Shown here: in pieces, positions 53,880 to 63,598 of the stretch
Position numbering within the stretch: the first letter of the stretch is position 1
Layout: each line of letters begins with the position of its first letter
NCBI GenBank assembly: GCA_947475065.1
Contig: CANJLB010000006.1
Location: 1-64,000 of the forward strand
Source: Opitutia bacterium
GTDB taxonomy: Bacteria; Verrucomicrobiota; Verrucomicrobiia; Opitutales; Opitutaceae
DNA length: 64,000 nt
Reading direction: 5' to 3'
Notes under the pieces: model-generated
What the model was told of the DNA's origin: nothing
The model's input: the letters and a program-made list of their open reading frames with translations, nothing else
Databases searched by the model: none
Made by a program: the position numbers and the translations under genes

Positions 53880-55889
53880 TCATTGCCCGGAGGGCAGAGG
53901 AAAGCTGATGGTCTGGCCGGCGGGCGCCGTCGCGGCGGCCCGCGCCTGCTTGTCTGACCACACCTTGAGAATCTTCTGCGCGATCGGAGCGGCGTTGGTT
54001 CCGCCGACGAAACTTTCATTGCGACCCAACTCATCGCTCTCGACGGCCACGGCCACGGCGATCCGGGGAGCTTCCGCCGGGGCAAAGCAGATGAACCAGG
54101 CGATGTTTTTCTTCGCGCCGTGGTCGGCATATTGCGCGGTGCCGGTCTTGCCCGCGATGCGCAGACCGGGGATGTAGGAGGGCAGCTTGGGATTGGTCAC
54201 GTTGGGAGCCGTGCCGCCGGTCGTCGTGCAACCCTCCATGCCGGCGAGCAACGCGTCGCGCTGGACCCGGGTGAGGCCGGTGCGCTCGTGGTGCTGGGTG
54301 GGCGCACCGGGGTCGTGCAGGAGCGTGGGCTGGGTGAACACCTCGTCGCGAGCGAGCGAGGCGGCGAAGCAGGCCATCATGAGCGGGCTGACCTGCACAT
54401 CGCCCTGCCCGATGGACATGTTGACCGTGTCGCCGTCAAACCAAGCCCCACGCCCGGAATTTTTCTTCCACGCCGGATCGGGGATGAACGAGCGGTCCTT
54501 GAGCGCCGGCAGCTCAAGGCTTGGACGGGCGGCCAGATGGAAACGGCGGGCCTCGGCGGCGATGGCATCGGGATTGGTCAAAAGCCCCGCCTGATAAAAA
54601 TAAATGTCGCAGCTCTCGGCGATGGCCGCGCTGAGCGAAATCGCCCCATGGCTCTCATTGCCGTTGAAACAGGTTCTCCAGCTGTTGCCAATCCGGATGC
54701 GCCCGTCGCACGGCGTGTCCATCACCTGATCGGGAGTGAACGCGCCGGTGCGCAACCCGGCGATGCTGATCAGCAGCTTAAACGTGGAGCCAGGTGGATA
54801 ATAGCCGTCAAGGGCACGGTTAAAAAACGCCCCGCGCGCGTTGATGTCGTCCACGGCGGCCTGGGTGGCACGCGGGGTGAAGTCCTGCAGGTTGTAGCCC
54901 GGCGTGCTGGCGAGCACGAACACCTCCCCGGTGCGGACATCGAGGGCAACCGCCGAAGCCGACTGGTCGCCGAGGGCGGTCTCGGCGGCGGCCTGCATGT
55001 CGGCGTCGAGCGAGGTCACCAGGTCACGGCCGCGGCTCGGGGTGATTTTTACCTTCGGCGGGTTGATGCGGTAGCCGGCGGGCGTGACCCGGAAGATGGC
55101 CCCCCCTTCCCCGCCCCGGAGCTGCTGGTCGAAACGCTGCTCCAGGCCGGTGCGGCCAAACCAGTCCTTGAGCTGAAACGTGTCGAGGTTGTTGCCGGGA
55201 AAATCCTCCGGCGGCCCGGCGCTCTCGCCGGACCCGACGTAACCGAGCGTGTGGGCGGCACCCATCATCAGCGCACCGAGCGGATACTCCCGCACGCTCG
55301 AAGCAAACACCTGCATCGGTGAATTGACGGGAAGCTGTTCGACGAGCCGGGCATAGTCTTCTGGCGTCAGGTCGTTCAGGAGCAGGTAAGGCAGCAGCGG
55401 CTGCTCGGAAAAATGGCGCTGGAGCGCGGCCTGATCAAGCTGCGTGTGCCGGCCAAGGATGCCGTCGAGCGAATCAAGGCGTCGTTGAACGACGGAGGTG
55501 CGCGCGATCTGCTCAAGCTGGGCGGTCGTCGGCTGGTCTTTTCCGGCGGCCGCACGGTAATTGTCCCGGACGACCCGGTATTCGGCACGAAACTCCGCCC
55601 CCAGTTCATCGAGCGCGAGCGTGACTGCGAAACGCGGACGGCTCCCGGCCAGCAGACGGCCCTCGCGGTCGAAAATCCGTCCACGCGGTCCCGGCACAAT
55701 CACCCGGCGCAGACCCTGCCGCTGTTCGCGCTCGTAGTGCATATCCGCCTGCAGGAGCTGTTGCCGCGCCAGCCCACCCACGAGCGTGAGCAACAACACG
55801 CCCACCAGCGTGTAAAACAGCCCGATCCCGCGGTCGCTCCCGGGATGGGTCTGGACACCTTCAGGCAAAGGTTGGGCGGCGGGGCTCAT
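53880..55889 (-). CDS. mrdA: Penicillin-binding protein 2 (transpeptidase)
   Basis: A 669-residue class B PBP of the elongasome. An N-terminal membrane anchor (GLFYTLVGVLLLTLVGGLA) precedes the dimerisation domain with GPRGRIFDREGRLLA. The transpeptidase motifs are present: YYPPGSTFKLL (Ser nucleophile, Lys), the SxN-like AESCDIYFYQ and KTGTAQYA. It crosslinks peptidoglycan during cell elongation. It is the third gene after mreC and mreD; rodA is not adjacent. Confidence 0.95.
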   Translation of the reverse strand: MSPAAQPLPEGVQTHPGSDRGIGLFYTLVGVLLLTLVGGLARQQLLQADMHYEREQRQGLRRVIVPGPRGRIFDREGRLLAGSRPRFAVTLALDELGAEFRAEYRVVRDNYRAAAGKDQPTTAQLEQIARTSVVQRRLDSLDGILGRHTQLDQAALQRHFSEQPLLPYLLLNDLTPEDYARLVEQLPVNSPMQVFASSVREYPLGALMMGAAHTLGYVGSGESAGPPEDFPGNNLDTFQLKDWFGRTGLEQRFDQQLRGGEGGAIFRVTPAGYRINPPKVKITPSRGRDLVTSLDADMQAAAETALGDQSASAVALDVRTGEVFVLASTPGYNLQDFTPRATQAAVDDINARGAFFNRALDGYYPPGSTFKLLISIAGLRTGAFTPDQVMDTPCDGRIRIGNSWRTCFNGNESHGAISLSAAIAESCDIYFYQAGLLTNPDAIAAEARRFHLAARPSLELPALKDRSFIPDPAWKKNSGRGAWFDGDTVNMSIGQGDVQVSPLMMACFAASLARDEVFTQPTLLHDPGAPTQHHERTGLTRVQRDALLAGMEGCTTTGGTAPNVTNPKLPSYIPGLRIAGKTGTAQYADHGAKKNIAWFICFAPAEAPRIAVAVAVESDELGRNESFVGGTNAAPIAQKILKVWSDKQARAAATAPAGQTISFPLPSGQ

Positions 55890-55893
55890 ACGG

Positions 55894-56424
55894 TCAGTCA
55901 AGCCACTGCTCCTCGGCGCGCAAGCCCGCCTGCGCCAGATCCAAAAGCCGGCCTTGCAGGGCAAAAAACCATGGCGCGACCAGCGCCGTCACCCCGAGCG
56001 ACACCACAAAGTCGGCGAGCACCCGGCCCACCCCGGCACGACCGAGACCGGCGACCGCCACGGCGATCATAAATGCCAGCAGTGTCACGCCGCAGGCCAG
56101 CCCAGCGACGGCGACGCGCACGGGCGTCGCCTTGTGCGCCAGCCGCCGCCGCAGGGAAAACAGCGCGGTATGGCCCGTCAGGAGCACAAACGCCTGCGTG
56201 CCAAACGGCACCGGCGCAACGGCGTCGAGCGCCAGCCCGGCAACAAACACAGCGGTCGTGCCCGCCCCCGGTCCGGCCTGCAATGCCGCCGTCGCCACCA
56301 GCAGTCCCCCCGGCCACAGGTGCAGCTGCCAGCCCGCCAGCCCGTGGTTCGCCTGCGCGACGACGAGGCACAGGATGGCGTTGCCCAACAGCAGCGCGAA
56401 CGTCTGGCGTTGCGCGCGGCTCAT
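55894..56424 (-). CDS. mreD: Rod shape-determining protein MreD
   Basis: A 176-residue membrane protein with five to six helices (LLGNAILCLVVAQANHGLA, FVAGLALDAVAPVPFGTQAF). The D-x-x-x-x-x-P-x-G-x-x segment is typical of MreD. It starts within the mreC stop (ATGA overlap) and ends five bases before mrdA. Part of the elongasome with MreC and PBP2. Confidence 0.87.
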   Translation of the reverse strand: MSRAQRQTFALLLGNAILCLVVAQANHGLAGWQLHLWPGGLLVATAALQAGPGAGTTAVFVAGLALDAVAPVPFGTQAFVLLTGHTALFSLRRRLAHKATPVRVAVAGLACGVTLLAFMIAVAVAGLGRAGVGRVLADFVVSLGVTALVAPWFFALQGRLLDLAQAGLRAEEQWLD

Positions 56425-57299
56425 GGCAGGGACCCGCCGGCGGCCGGCAGCATCGGGACCGCCGGCGCCGGGTCCCGGACCAGCACCGTGACATTGTCGA
56501 GCGTGGACAGCCCGGAGGGAAGAAGCACCTCGCCGTTTTGAAAGATTCCGTCGGCGCTCGGCTCGACGCGGGTGAGCAGGCCGACCGGCAGCCCGGCGGG
56601 AAACACCCCGCCCTTGCCCGAAGTGAGCAACCGCCGCCCCCGGCCGCCCGCCTCCATGGTGAGGTCGGACCGCAAATACTCGACCGTGCCGCGCGCCGGC
56701 CCAAACGCGGGGTTGTCCCCGCCCGTATAGCTGACCGGCCAAAGATCGCCCTCGACGACCACCGAAAGCCGCACGCCCGGATCGCCCACCAGCGCGACCA
56801 CGGCGGTGTGCGCGTGCACCTCGGTTACGCGCCCGACCACCCCGTCTGCAGACACCACCGGCGCGTTCAGCGGGATGCCATAGTCCGAGCCTTTGTCGAT
56901 GACCAGCTGCTGCCACCAGGCGGAAAAATCCCGCGTCATGACCCCCGCATGCTGGTAGCGCCAGCCGGGCAGCGGCCGGAGATTGAGCAGTTCGCGATAA
57001 CGGCGGTTTTCGTCCATGACCTGCTCCAGCCGGGCCACGCCAAGCTCGTAACCGGCCAGAGCAGTGGCGGTGTCGCTGCCAGCAGCGATCAATTCATTGA
57101 CCGAACGCGAACGCAGCGCCCAGTACTCCTGCAGCTGCCGCACCTTGCCCGCGGTGACCAGCGCCGGTGCCTGCGCCTCAAACAGCGCGGTGCGCGCAAA
57201 CCGCTTCACGAACGCCGGCACGACCAGCCATGCCAGCGCGACCACGCCGAGGGTGAAAAACGGCCGGGCTTGGCCGGAGATTTGGTTGAGCAGACGCAC
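56421..57299 (-). CDS. mreC: Rod shape-determining protein MreC
   Basis: A 292-residue protein with one N-terminal helix (FFTLGVVALAWLVVPAF), a coiled-coil, and the beta-barrel MreC domain: VMTRDFSAWWQQLVIDKGSD, then YGIPLNAPVVSADGVVGRVT and RLLTSGKGGVFPAGLPVGLL. MreC activates PBP2 in the periplasm. No mreB precedes it; clpC is 104 bp upstream on the same strand. Confidence 0.93.
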   Translation of the reverse strand: MRLLNQISGQARPFFTLGVVALAWLVVPAFVKRFARTALFEAQAPALVTAGKVRQLQEYWALRSRSVNELIAAGSDTATALAGYELGVARLEQVMDENRRYRELLNLRPLPGWRYQHAGVMTRDFSAWWQQLVIDKGSDYGIPLNAPVVSADGVVGRVTEVHAHTAVVALVGDPGVRLSVVVEGDLWPVSYTGGDNPAFGPARGTVEYLRSDLTMEAGGRGRRLLTSGKGGVFPAGLPVGLLTRVEPSADGIFQNGEVLLPSGLSTLDNVTVLVRDPAPAVPMLPAAGGSLP

Positions 57300-57403
57300 G
57301 GGTTAACGGAAACCCACTCTGCGCGACGTCCCCACGCTTGGCACGGAAAATCTGGCAGACGGCGGGACCCTGCACGGCACCCCGTTCGCGGAGGCCCGCC
57401 CGC

Positions 57404-59944
57404 TCAGGTCGCCACGCCGGTGTCGGCAGGCGGCTGGGCGGCGGGGGTCAGCAGCTTGAACTCAAGCTTGTCGCCGGTGCGGATTACGTGCACGAGAACG
57501 CCATCCTTCACCTCGCCCCGGAGCAGAGCCTCGGCAAGCGGATCCTCAAGGTAGTGCTCCACGGCGCGGCGCAATGGGCGCGCGCCGTATTTTTCGTCGT
57601 AGCCTTTTTCGATGAGGAGCGTTTTCGCCTCAGGCGTGACCTCCAAGGTAATTTTTCGGTCGGTGAGCCGCTGAGTAAACTTCGTCAGTTCCAACTCGAC
57701 GATCTTGATGAGGTCGGCCTTGTCGAGCGGGCGGAAGAAAATCACGTCGGAAATGCGGTTGAGAAACTCGGGCTTGAAGACCCGTTTGGCCTCCTCAAGG
57801 ACCTTTTCGCGCATTTTCTCGGCGTCGCCGAAATTGCCGCCCAAGGCGGCGGCGAAGCCCATCGAGGTCTGGCGCTGCAGGAGGTGTGCGCCGACATTGC
57901 TCGTCATGATGATGATGGTGTTCCGGAAATCCACCGTGCGGCCGAGCGAGTCGGTCAGGCGGCCGTCCTCCAGAATTTGCAGCAGGATTTGCAGCACATC
58001 GGGGTGCGCCTTCTCGACCTCATCGAAGAGCACGACCGCATAAGGCTTGCGCCGCACCGCCTCGGTCAGCTGGCCGCCCTCGTCATAGCCGATGTAACCG
58101 GGAGGCGCGCCGACCAGCCGGGAGGCGGTGTGCTTCTCCATGTATTCGCTCATATCGAGCTGGATGAGCGCGTCCTGCTTGCCGAACATCTGGGCGGCAA
58201 GCTGCTTTGCGGTCTCGGTCTTGCCGACCCCGGTGGGCCCGACGAACATGAACGACCCGATGGGACGGCGCGGATCCTTGAGATCGGCGCGCGAGCGGCG
58301 CAGGGCGCGCGCGATGGCCGAGGCGGCGACCTCCTGCCCGACGACATGCGCGGTAATCTCCGTTTCCAGCAGGAGCAATTTCTCGCTGTCCTTCTTTTCC
58401 ATCCGCGAGAGCGGGATGCCGGTCCAGTCGGCGACGACCTGCGTCATGAGCTCCTCGTCCACGACGACGCGTTTCTCGTCGCGGGACTTTTTCCATGCCG
58501 AGGTGGTATCCTCCAACCGGATGCGGAGCTGTTTCTCGTGGTCGCGGAACTTGGCGGCCTCCTCAAACCGTTGGGCGGCGATGGCGGCCTCCTTCTGCGC
58601 GCAGACCTGTTCGATTTCCTTGCCGAGCCCCTCGAGGTCGGGCGGGCGGACAAGCGCGGCGATGCGGGCACGCGAACCGGCCTCGTCCATCACGTCTATG
58701 GCCTTGTCGGGCAGGAAACGGCCGGTGATGTAGCGGTCGGAAAGCTTGGCAGCCGCCGTGAGGGCGGAATCGGTGAACGTCGCCTTGTGGTGGTCCTCGT
58801 ATTTCGAACGGATGCCCTTGAGAATGGTGATGGTGTCCTCGACGGACGGCGGCTCGACCTTGACCGACTGAAAACGGCGGTCGAGGGCGGAGTCCTTCTC
58901 GATGTGCTTGCGGTATTCGGTGAGCGTGGTCGCGCCGACGCACTGGAGCTCGCCGCGCGCCAGCGCGGGCTTGAAGATGTTGGACGCGTCCATCGCGCCC
59001 TCGGCCGCGCCGGCCCCGACGATGGTGTGCATCTCGTCAATGAAAACGATGACGTTCTTCGAGCGGCGGATCTCGTCCATCACGGCCTTGATGCGCTCCT
59101 CAAACTGGCCGCGGTATTTCGTGCCGGCGACCATGAGGGCGAGGTCGAGGGTGATGACCTTCCGGTCGAGGAGGAGCTCCGGGACGATGCCGCTGACGAT
59201 CTCCTGCGCGAGACCCTCGACGATGGCGGTCTTGCCGACGCCGGCCTCGCCGATGAGCACGGGGTTGTTCTTGGTGCGGCGGCAGAGAATCTGGACGACG
59301 CGGCGGATCTCGGTCTTGCGGCCGACCACGGGGTCGAGCTGGCCCTTGCGCGCCAGCTCGGTGAGGTCGCGGCCAAAGGCCTTGAGCGCGGGTGTCTTCA
59401 ACTCCTTCTTGTCGTCGGTCGCGCCGGAGGGACGCTGCGGGTTGCCGGCGCCGGCGTGCGACTCGTCGCCGCTCTCGCCGCTGCCCGTGCCGCCAAACTG
59501 CGGGTCGAGCTCCTTCAGGATTTCCTGCCGCACACGCTCGATATCCACTTCGAGCTCCTTCAGGACCCGGGCGGCCACGCCCTCGCCCTCGCGCAGTAAG
59601 CCGAGCAGCAGGTGCTCCGTGCCCACATAAGAATGGCTCAGAGCCTTCGCCTCCCGGCCGGCGAGCGCAAGCACCTTTTTGACGCGCGGGGTGTAAGGGA
59701 CGCTGCCTTGAACCCCGCCTTCCGTGCCGGTGCCAACCTGTTTCTCGACCTCGGCGCGGACCTTCTCCAGGTCGAGTCCCATCTTCTGGATGACACTGAC
59801 AGCGACGCCTTGCCCGAGCTTGATCAGGCCGAGCAGGAGATGCTCGGTCCCGAGGTAATTGTGGTGAAAGCGCTCGGCCTCCTTGCGGGCGAGCGCGAGC
59901 ACCTGCTGGGCGCGGGGCGTGAAGTTGTTGAGTTGTCCGTCCAT
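57404..59944 (-). CDS. clpC: AAA+ unfoldase ClpC
   Basis: An 846-residue Clp ATPase. Two N-domain repeats ([40 protein letters not shown]) are followed by AAA1 (Walker [15 protein letters not shown]), a middle domain containing a UVR-like stretch ([20 protein letters not shown]) that marks ClpC rather than ClpB, and AAA2 ([14 protein letters not shown]). It feeds substrates to ClpP. It follows mcsB by 13 bp, so arginine-phosphorylated proteins are likely substrates, as in Bacillus. Confidence 0.95.
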   Translation of the reverse strand: MDGQLNNFTPRAQQVLALARKEAERFHHNYLGTEHLLLGLIKLGQGVAVSVIQKMGLDLEKVRAEVEKQVGTGTEGGVQGSVPYTPRVKKVLALAGREAKALSHSYVGTEHLLLGLLREGEGVAARVLKELEVDIERVRQEILKELDPQFGGTGSGESGDESHAGAGNPQRPSGATDDKKELKTPALKAFGRDLTELARKGQLDPVVGRKTEIRRVVQILCRRTKNNPVLIGEAGVGKTAIVEGLAQEIVSGIVPELLLDRKVITLDLALMVAGTKYRGQFEERIKAVMDEIRRSKNVIVFIDEMHTIVGAGAAEGAMDASNIFKPALARGELQCVGATTLTEYRKHIEKDSALDRRFQSVKVEPPSVEDTITILKGIRSKYEDHHKATFTDSALTAAAKLSDRYITGRFLPDKAIDVMDEAGSRARIAALVRPPDLEGLGKEIEQVCAQKEAAIAAQRFEEAAKFRDHEKQLRIRLEDTTSAWKKSRDEKRVVVDEELMTQVVADWTGIPLSRMEKKDSEKLLLLETEITAHVVGQEVAASAIARALRRSRADLKDPRRPIGSFMFVGPTGVGKTETAKQLAAQMFGKQDALIQLDMSEYMEKHTASRLVGAPPGYIGYDEGGQLTEAVRRKPYAVVLFDEVEKAHPDVLQILLQILEDGRLTDSLGRTVDFRNTIIIMTSNVGAHLLQRQTSMGFAAALGGNFGDAEKMREKVLEEAKRVFKPEFLNRISDVIFFRPLDKADLIKIVELELTKFTQRLTDRKITLEVTPEAKTLLIEKGYDEKYGARPLRRAVEHYLEDPLAEALLRGEVKDGVLVHVIRTGDKLEFKLLTPAAQPPADTGVAT

Positions 59945-59957
59945 GTTTTCGTGCGGT

Positions 59958-61043
59958 TCAGTTGCGGCCTAACACCATGAAGTCCGGTTTGGTAAAATTG
60001 GCAAACTCGGAACGCAAAACGCCGGCGCGTAGCACGTCGCGCTGGCCGGGCTCAAACCTGCCCTTGGCCGCGTGCTGGAGGTGGCCGGGCTGGCACTCGA
60101 TCAGCAGCCGGTCAATGACCGCCCGCGCGACGGCGGGGAAGACGCCGAGGTCAATGCCGAGGCGGAGCAGCGAGAGGAGGTTCATCGCCTCGCTGGAACT
60201 GAGAAGGTGGCTGTACTGGAGGATGCCGTAGGCGCGGCCGATCTTGTCGAGCAGCTTGTGGGCGTCGGTCTCGAGGAGCTTGGCGCGGGCGTTGAGCTCA
60301 TGCTCGTTGATGGTGTTGAGCACGCTGCCAAGGCGCTGGAGGATCTGCTCCTCCGTCTCGCCGAGCGTCGTCTGGTTGGAAATTTGAAAAATGCTGCCGC
60401 TCGCGTCGGAACCCTCGCCAAAGAGACCGCGCACCACGAGGCCAAGCTGGTTGACGGCGCGGACGACGCGCTCCATCTGGCCGGAGATGACCAGCGCGGG
60501 CAGATGCATCATGGCCGAGGCGCGCATGCCGGTGCCGAGATTGGTCGGGCAGGCGGTGAGATAGCCGAGGGTGGGAGAAAAGGCGAAGTCGAGCCGCTCC
60601 TCCAGCTCGGAGTCGAGGCCGTCAATCGCGGCCCAGGCCTTTTTCAACTGCAAGCCCGAGCGCAACACCTGCAGGCGGAGGTGGTCCTCCTCGTTGATCA
60701 TGACGGAAACCGTCTGCTCCCGGTTGATGACCACGCCGGCCTGGCCGGACGAGCCACTCAGTTCGCGGGAAATGAGATGGCGCTCGACGAGCATCTGGCG
60801 GTCGAGTTCGGACAGCTCGTCGACCACGGCGCTGGCGGCGCGTTTCATCGGCGAGGCGGCCACGACGGCGGCGCGGCAGGCCTCCAGCACCTGCGTGCGC
60901 TGCGCGGCCTTGGCCCGGCCGGGGAACGGCCGGCCGTCGAGGTTGCGCGCGAGCCGGATGCGCGTCATCAGCACGATGGCGGTCTTGCTGCTGGCGCTGT
61001 CTGTCAGCTCGGAAGGGGCGGCGAGGAGGTCGGTGATTTTCAT
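59958..61043 (-). CDS. mcsB: Protein-arginine kinase McsB
   Basis: A 361-residue phosphagen-kinase-like enzyme that phosphorylates arginines in proteins, tagging them for ClpC-ClpP. IVLMTRIRLARNLDGRPFPG is the nucleotide-binding start; VVINREQTVSVMINEEDHLR and YLTACPTNLGTGMRASAM follow, with catalytic Cys165. It starts 3 bp after mcsA and precedes clpC. Confidence 0.94.
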   Translation of the reverse strand: MKITDLLAAPSELTDSASSKTAIVLMTRIRLARNLDGRPFPGRAKAAQRTQVLEACRAAVVAASPMKRAASAVVDELSELDRQMLVERHLISRELSGSSGQAGVVINREQTVSVMINEEDHLRLQVLRSGLQLKKAWAAIDGLDSELEERLDFAFSPTLGYLTACPTNLGTGMRASAMMHLPALVISGQMERVVRAVNQLGLVVRGLFGEGSDASGSIFQISNQTTLGETEEQILQRLGSVLNTINEHELNARAKLLETDAHKLLDKIGRAYGILQYSHLLSSSEAMNLLSLLRLGIDLGVFPAVARAVIDRLLIECQPGHLQHAAKGRFEPGQRDVLRAGVLRSEFANFTKPDFMVLGRN

Positions 61044-61046
61044 GTT

Positions 61047-61562
61047 TCAGCGTTTGGCCGGACCGGACTCGGGCGCGATGGACTCGCGCACCTGATGAAT
61101 CTCATCCCGGGTCCGCGCGGCGTCCTCATAACGCTCGCTTTTGATCGCCTCGGTCAGGTCGAGTTCCAGCTTGGTCAGGCGGTCGTACAGGGACTTCCGC
61201 TCCAATGCCCGGCAGGGAACCTTGCCGGTGTGCGTGACGCCTTTGTGCATATTTTCCAGCAGCGGCGTGAGCAGGTCGGAAAACGTCTCATAGCAGCGCG
61301 GGCATCCAAAGCGGCCGTGTTTCTTGAAGTCGCCGGCCGTGGCACCGCACTGCTCGCAACGCAACCCGGCGGCGGACGGGCCGGGGTTGAGCGAGGCCTT
61401 GAGCAGGAGATCAGCCAGCGAAAAGCCGCTCGGGTCCGTCACCCCCTTGGCCTGCGCGCAGGTTTCGCACAGGTCCACCTTGTGAACCTTGGCGTTCACG
61501 ATCTGGGTGAGATGGACGGTCGCAGGCTGCTTGCAAAGGTCGCATTTGAGCGGGCTGGGCAT
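61047..61562 (-). CDS. mcsA: McsA-like zinc/UVR-motif activator of McsB
   Basis: A 171-residue protein with four zinc-type Cys pairs: CDLC (7-10), CETC, CEQC and CPRC. A C-terminal UVR helix (ERKSLYDRLTKLELDLTEAI, then KSERYEDAARTRDEIHQV) follows. McsA activates McsB kinase in Firmicutes. It heads an mcsA-mcsB-clpC operon. The CtsR repressor that precedes mcsA in Bacillus is absent here. Confidence 0.9.
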   Translation of the reverse strand: MPSPLKCDLCKQPATVHLTQIVNAKVHKVDLCETCAQAKGVTDPSGFSLADLLLKASLNPGPSAAGLRCEQCGATAGDFKKHGRFGCPRCYETFSDLLTPLLENMHKGVTHTGKVPCRALERKSLYDRLTKLELDLTEAIKSERYEDAARTRDEIHQVRESIAPESGPAKR

Positions 61563-61763
61563 AGGGAAAGATCGGGCGGTTGGACGAAAAATCAAGGTGA
61601 ATGAGCGTACACCATGCCAAGACTGTGCGCGCTGGCAAGCGCACGATGGAGAATCCCCCGGTGCCAGATTCCTACGGCAGGGAAAGCTCAGCCGGAAAAA
61701 GGCCGGGCTCAAACGGATCGGCGGGCTGACATGGGCCGGCGCACGGTGACGGGCACGGCACGC

Positions 61764-62630
61764 TCAAATCCGGGTGCCTTCGCTGAGTACGCGGCGGGCA
61801 AAGGCAGCACGCACGCGCGCCGTGATGGGGCCGGGCTTGCCGGTGCCGATCTCGCGACCGTCGAGCTTGACGACCGGGATGACCTCGGCCCCCGTGCCGG
61901 TGAGGAAGCACTCGTCCGCGCACCAGATATCGTAGCGCGTCAGGGCGGCTTCGCTGACTGGCACTTCCAGTTCCGCCGCAATGTCGAAGATCGCACCGCG
62001 CGTGATCCCCTTGAGCGCACCATGCGAGGCGGATGGCGTGAACAGCCCGCCCTTGTGGACGGTGAAGACATTGTCCGCCGTGCATTCGGCGACATGGCCC
62101 TGGTCGTTGAGCATGATGGCCTCAAGCGCGCCGGCCTGCCGGGCCTCGATCTTGCCGAGGATATTGTTGAGGTAGTTGAGCGACTTGACCGTGGGCGGCA
62201 GCGCGGCCGGCCCGATGCGGCGCGTGGGCACGGTGACGATGGCGAGGCCGTTGTCGTAATGCTCCTGGGGATAGATGGAGATTTTCCCGGCAATGATGAA
62301 GACCGTGGGCTTCGCGCACGACCACGGCGCGAGACCAAGGTCGCCCACGCCGCGCGTGACCACGAGGCGGATGTAGGCGTCGCGCAGGCCGTTCACCCGG
62401 CAGGTTTCGCAGGTGGCTGCACGCAGCTCGGCGCGCGTGAGCGGAAGCGTGAGCAGGATGGCCTTGGCGGAATACTCCAGACGTTCCAAGTGTTCTTCGA
62501 GACGGAAGATGTTGCCCGCATAAAGCCGGATGCCCTCGAACACGCCGTCCCCATAGAGGAGGCCGTGGTCGAAAACGGAGACCTTGGCGTCGGCCTCGTC
62601 CACAAATTTGCCATCGAAAAAGATTTTCAT
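61764..62630 (-). CDS. ilvE: Branched-chain amino acid aminotransferase (class IV)
   Basis: A 288-residue PLP enzyme. KVSVFDHGLLYGDGVFEGIR is the class IV start, KSLNYLNNILGKIEA carries the PLP Lys, and AECTADNVFTVHKGGLFTPS and GITRGAIFDIAAELE complete the fold. It makes valine, leucine and isoleucine; D-amino-acid or ADC-lyase relatives are less likely. Divergent from the pseudopilin gene. Confidence 0.92.
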   Translation of the reverse strand: MKIFFDGKFVDEADAKVSVFDHGLLYGDGVFEGIRLYAGNIFRLEEHLERLEYSAKAILLTLPLTRAELRAATCETCRVNGLRDAYIRLVVTRGVGDLGLAPWSCAKPTVFIIAGKISIYPQEHYDNGLAIVTVPTRRIGPAALPPTVKSLNYLNNILGKIEARQAGALEAIMLNDQGHVAECTADNVFTVHKGGLFTPSASHGALKGITRGAIFDIAAELEVPVSEAALTRYDIWCADECFLTGTGAEVIPVVKLDGREIGTGKPGPITARVRAAFARRVLSEGTRI

Positions 62631-62728
62631 TGCACCAGCGTAGGAAGTGCGCGGAGAGTTTGTCCAGCCTCGCCAAAAACTTTTGTTTCTGCTGTTGCTT
62701 TTCCCAAACAGTTCCCTTTCGTTTTTCC

Positions 62729-63487
62729 ATGAAAACTCCACTCCCCCTCATGTCCAACTCCACCCGACGCCCGCAAGCGGGCTTTACCCTCATCGAACTG
62801 CTGACCGTCATTGCCATCATCGGCATCTTGGCGTCCATCATCATCCCTACGCTTGGCGCCGTCCAGGAAGGTGTGAAGCGCAGCGTCGAGGCCACCAATC
62901 TCCGCAGTATCGGACAAGGCGCCCTCGCCTATGGTGCCGCCAACGATGGCTTCATGCCTGATCCAAAAAGTGAAAAACAGCCCGCCGGTGACCTCTATCA
63001 CACTTGGATGGCTATTCTGGCCAAATCTGGCGACATGACCGATCCTAAGATGTATTTCTCAAAAATTGACAAAAATTTCCCCGCTCCCAAAGACATACCC
63101 GCCAGCATACTCAAAAAAGATAGAGTCGGTGTAGATGACACGATGACCAGTGAAACACAGGCTTGGGAACTCATCGGTGGTCTTAAAACCGGTGATGCGG
63201 CCACAACCCCCATCGCCTATACGCGCGGTCTAACAACCGCTGGCACTTGGGAACTTAAAAAGGGTGTTTATGCCGATTGGGGCGGACATATGGTTTTTCT
63301 GAACGGAAGCACTGCCACCTTTCAGGGTGGAGTTAAGGATAAGCTAACCAGCACCACTGAAGAGAAAACCAGCAACATCAAGAAAACTGTCAAGCAACGT
63401 GGAACCAAACCTACTCAGTTATTTTATGGCCCCGGTGGCATCGCCTCCAGCATTGGTACTCCTAGTGGGACCACTCCGGAAAAATGA
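62729..63487 (+). CDS. Type II secretion/type IV pilin-like pseudopilin
   Basis: A 252-residue prepilin. After a short basic leader the sequence GFTLIELLTVIAIIGILAS is a textbook prepilin peptidase site (cut after Gly) and hydrophobic N-terminal helix. The remaining 210 residues are polar with no recognised domain (YGAANDGFMPDPKSEKQPAG). The coding region is visibly poorer in GC than its neighbours. Orphan pseudopilins of this form are common in Verrucomicrobiota. ATG 62750 is an alternative start. It ends shortly before a clear terminator. Confidence 0.85.
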   Translation: MKTPLPLMSNSTRRPQAGFTLIELLTVIAIIGILASIIIPTLGAVQEGVKRSVEATNLRSIGQGALAYGAANDGFMPDPKSEKQPAGDLYHTWMAILAKSGDMTDPKMYFSKIDKNFPAPKDIPASILKKDRVGVDDTMTSETQAWELIGGLKTGDAATTPIAYTRGLTTAGTWELKKGVYADWGGHMVFLNGSTATFQGGVKDKLTSTTEEKTSNIKKTVKQRGTKPTQLFYGPGGIASSIGTPSGTTPEK

Positions 63488-63526
63488 TCCCGGAGTTGCG
63501 CGCTGAAACATCAGCCAGAGCTTACG

Positions 63527-63558
63527 GCCCCGCCCAAACCGGCGGGGCTTTTTATTTT
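63527..63558 (+). terminator. Intrinsic terminator after the pseudopilin gene
   Basis: Stem GCCCCGCC-CAAACC-GGCGGGGC (63527-63548) with an 8-bp GC-rich stem is followed by TTTTTATTTT. This is the clearest rho-independent terminator in the window, 40 bp after the stop codon. Confidence 0.9.
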
Positions 63559-63598
63559 CTTCCGGCCCCGTCCCATCCTCCTCAAGCTCCGCCGCCAC

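Noticed and set aside
53880-55964. mrdA start at 55964
   Set aside because: The additional 25 residues are Trp/Arg-rich, overlap mreD and precede no recognisable feature; ATG 55889 gives a normal PBP2 N-terminus.
57338-59599. A 753-codon open frame on the plus strand opposite clpC
   Set aside because: It is an antisense frame of clpC with biased composition (Gly, Asp, Arg, Leu) and no motif; long antisense frames are expected at this GC content.
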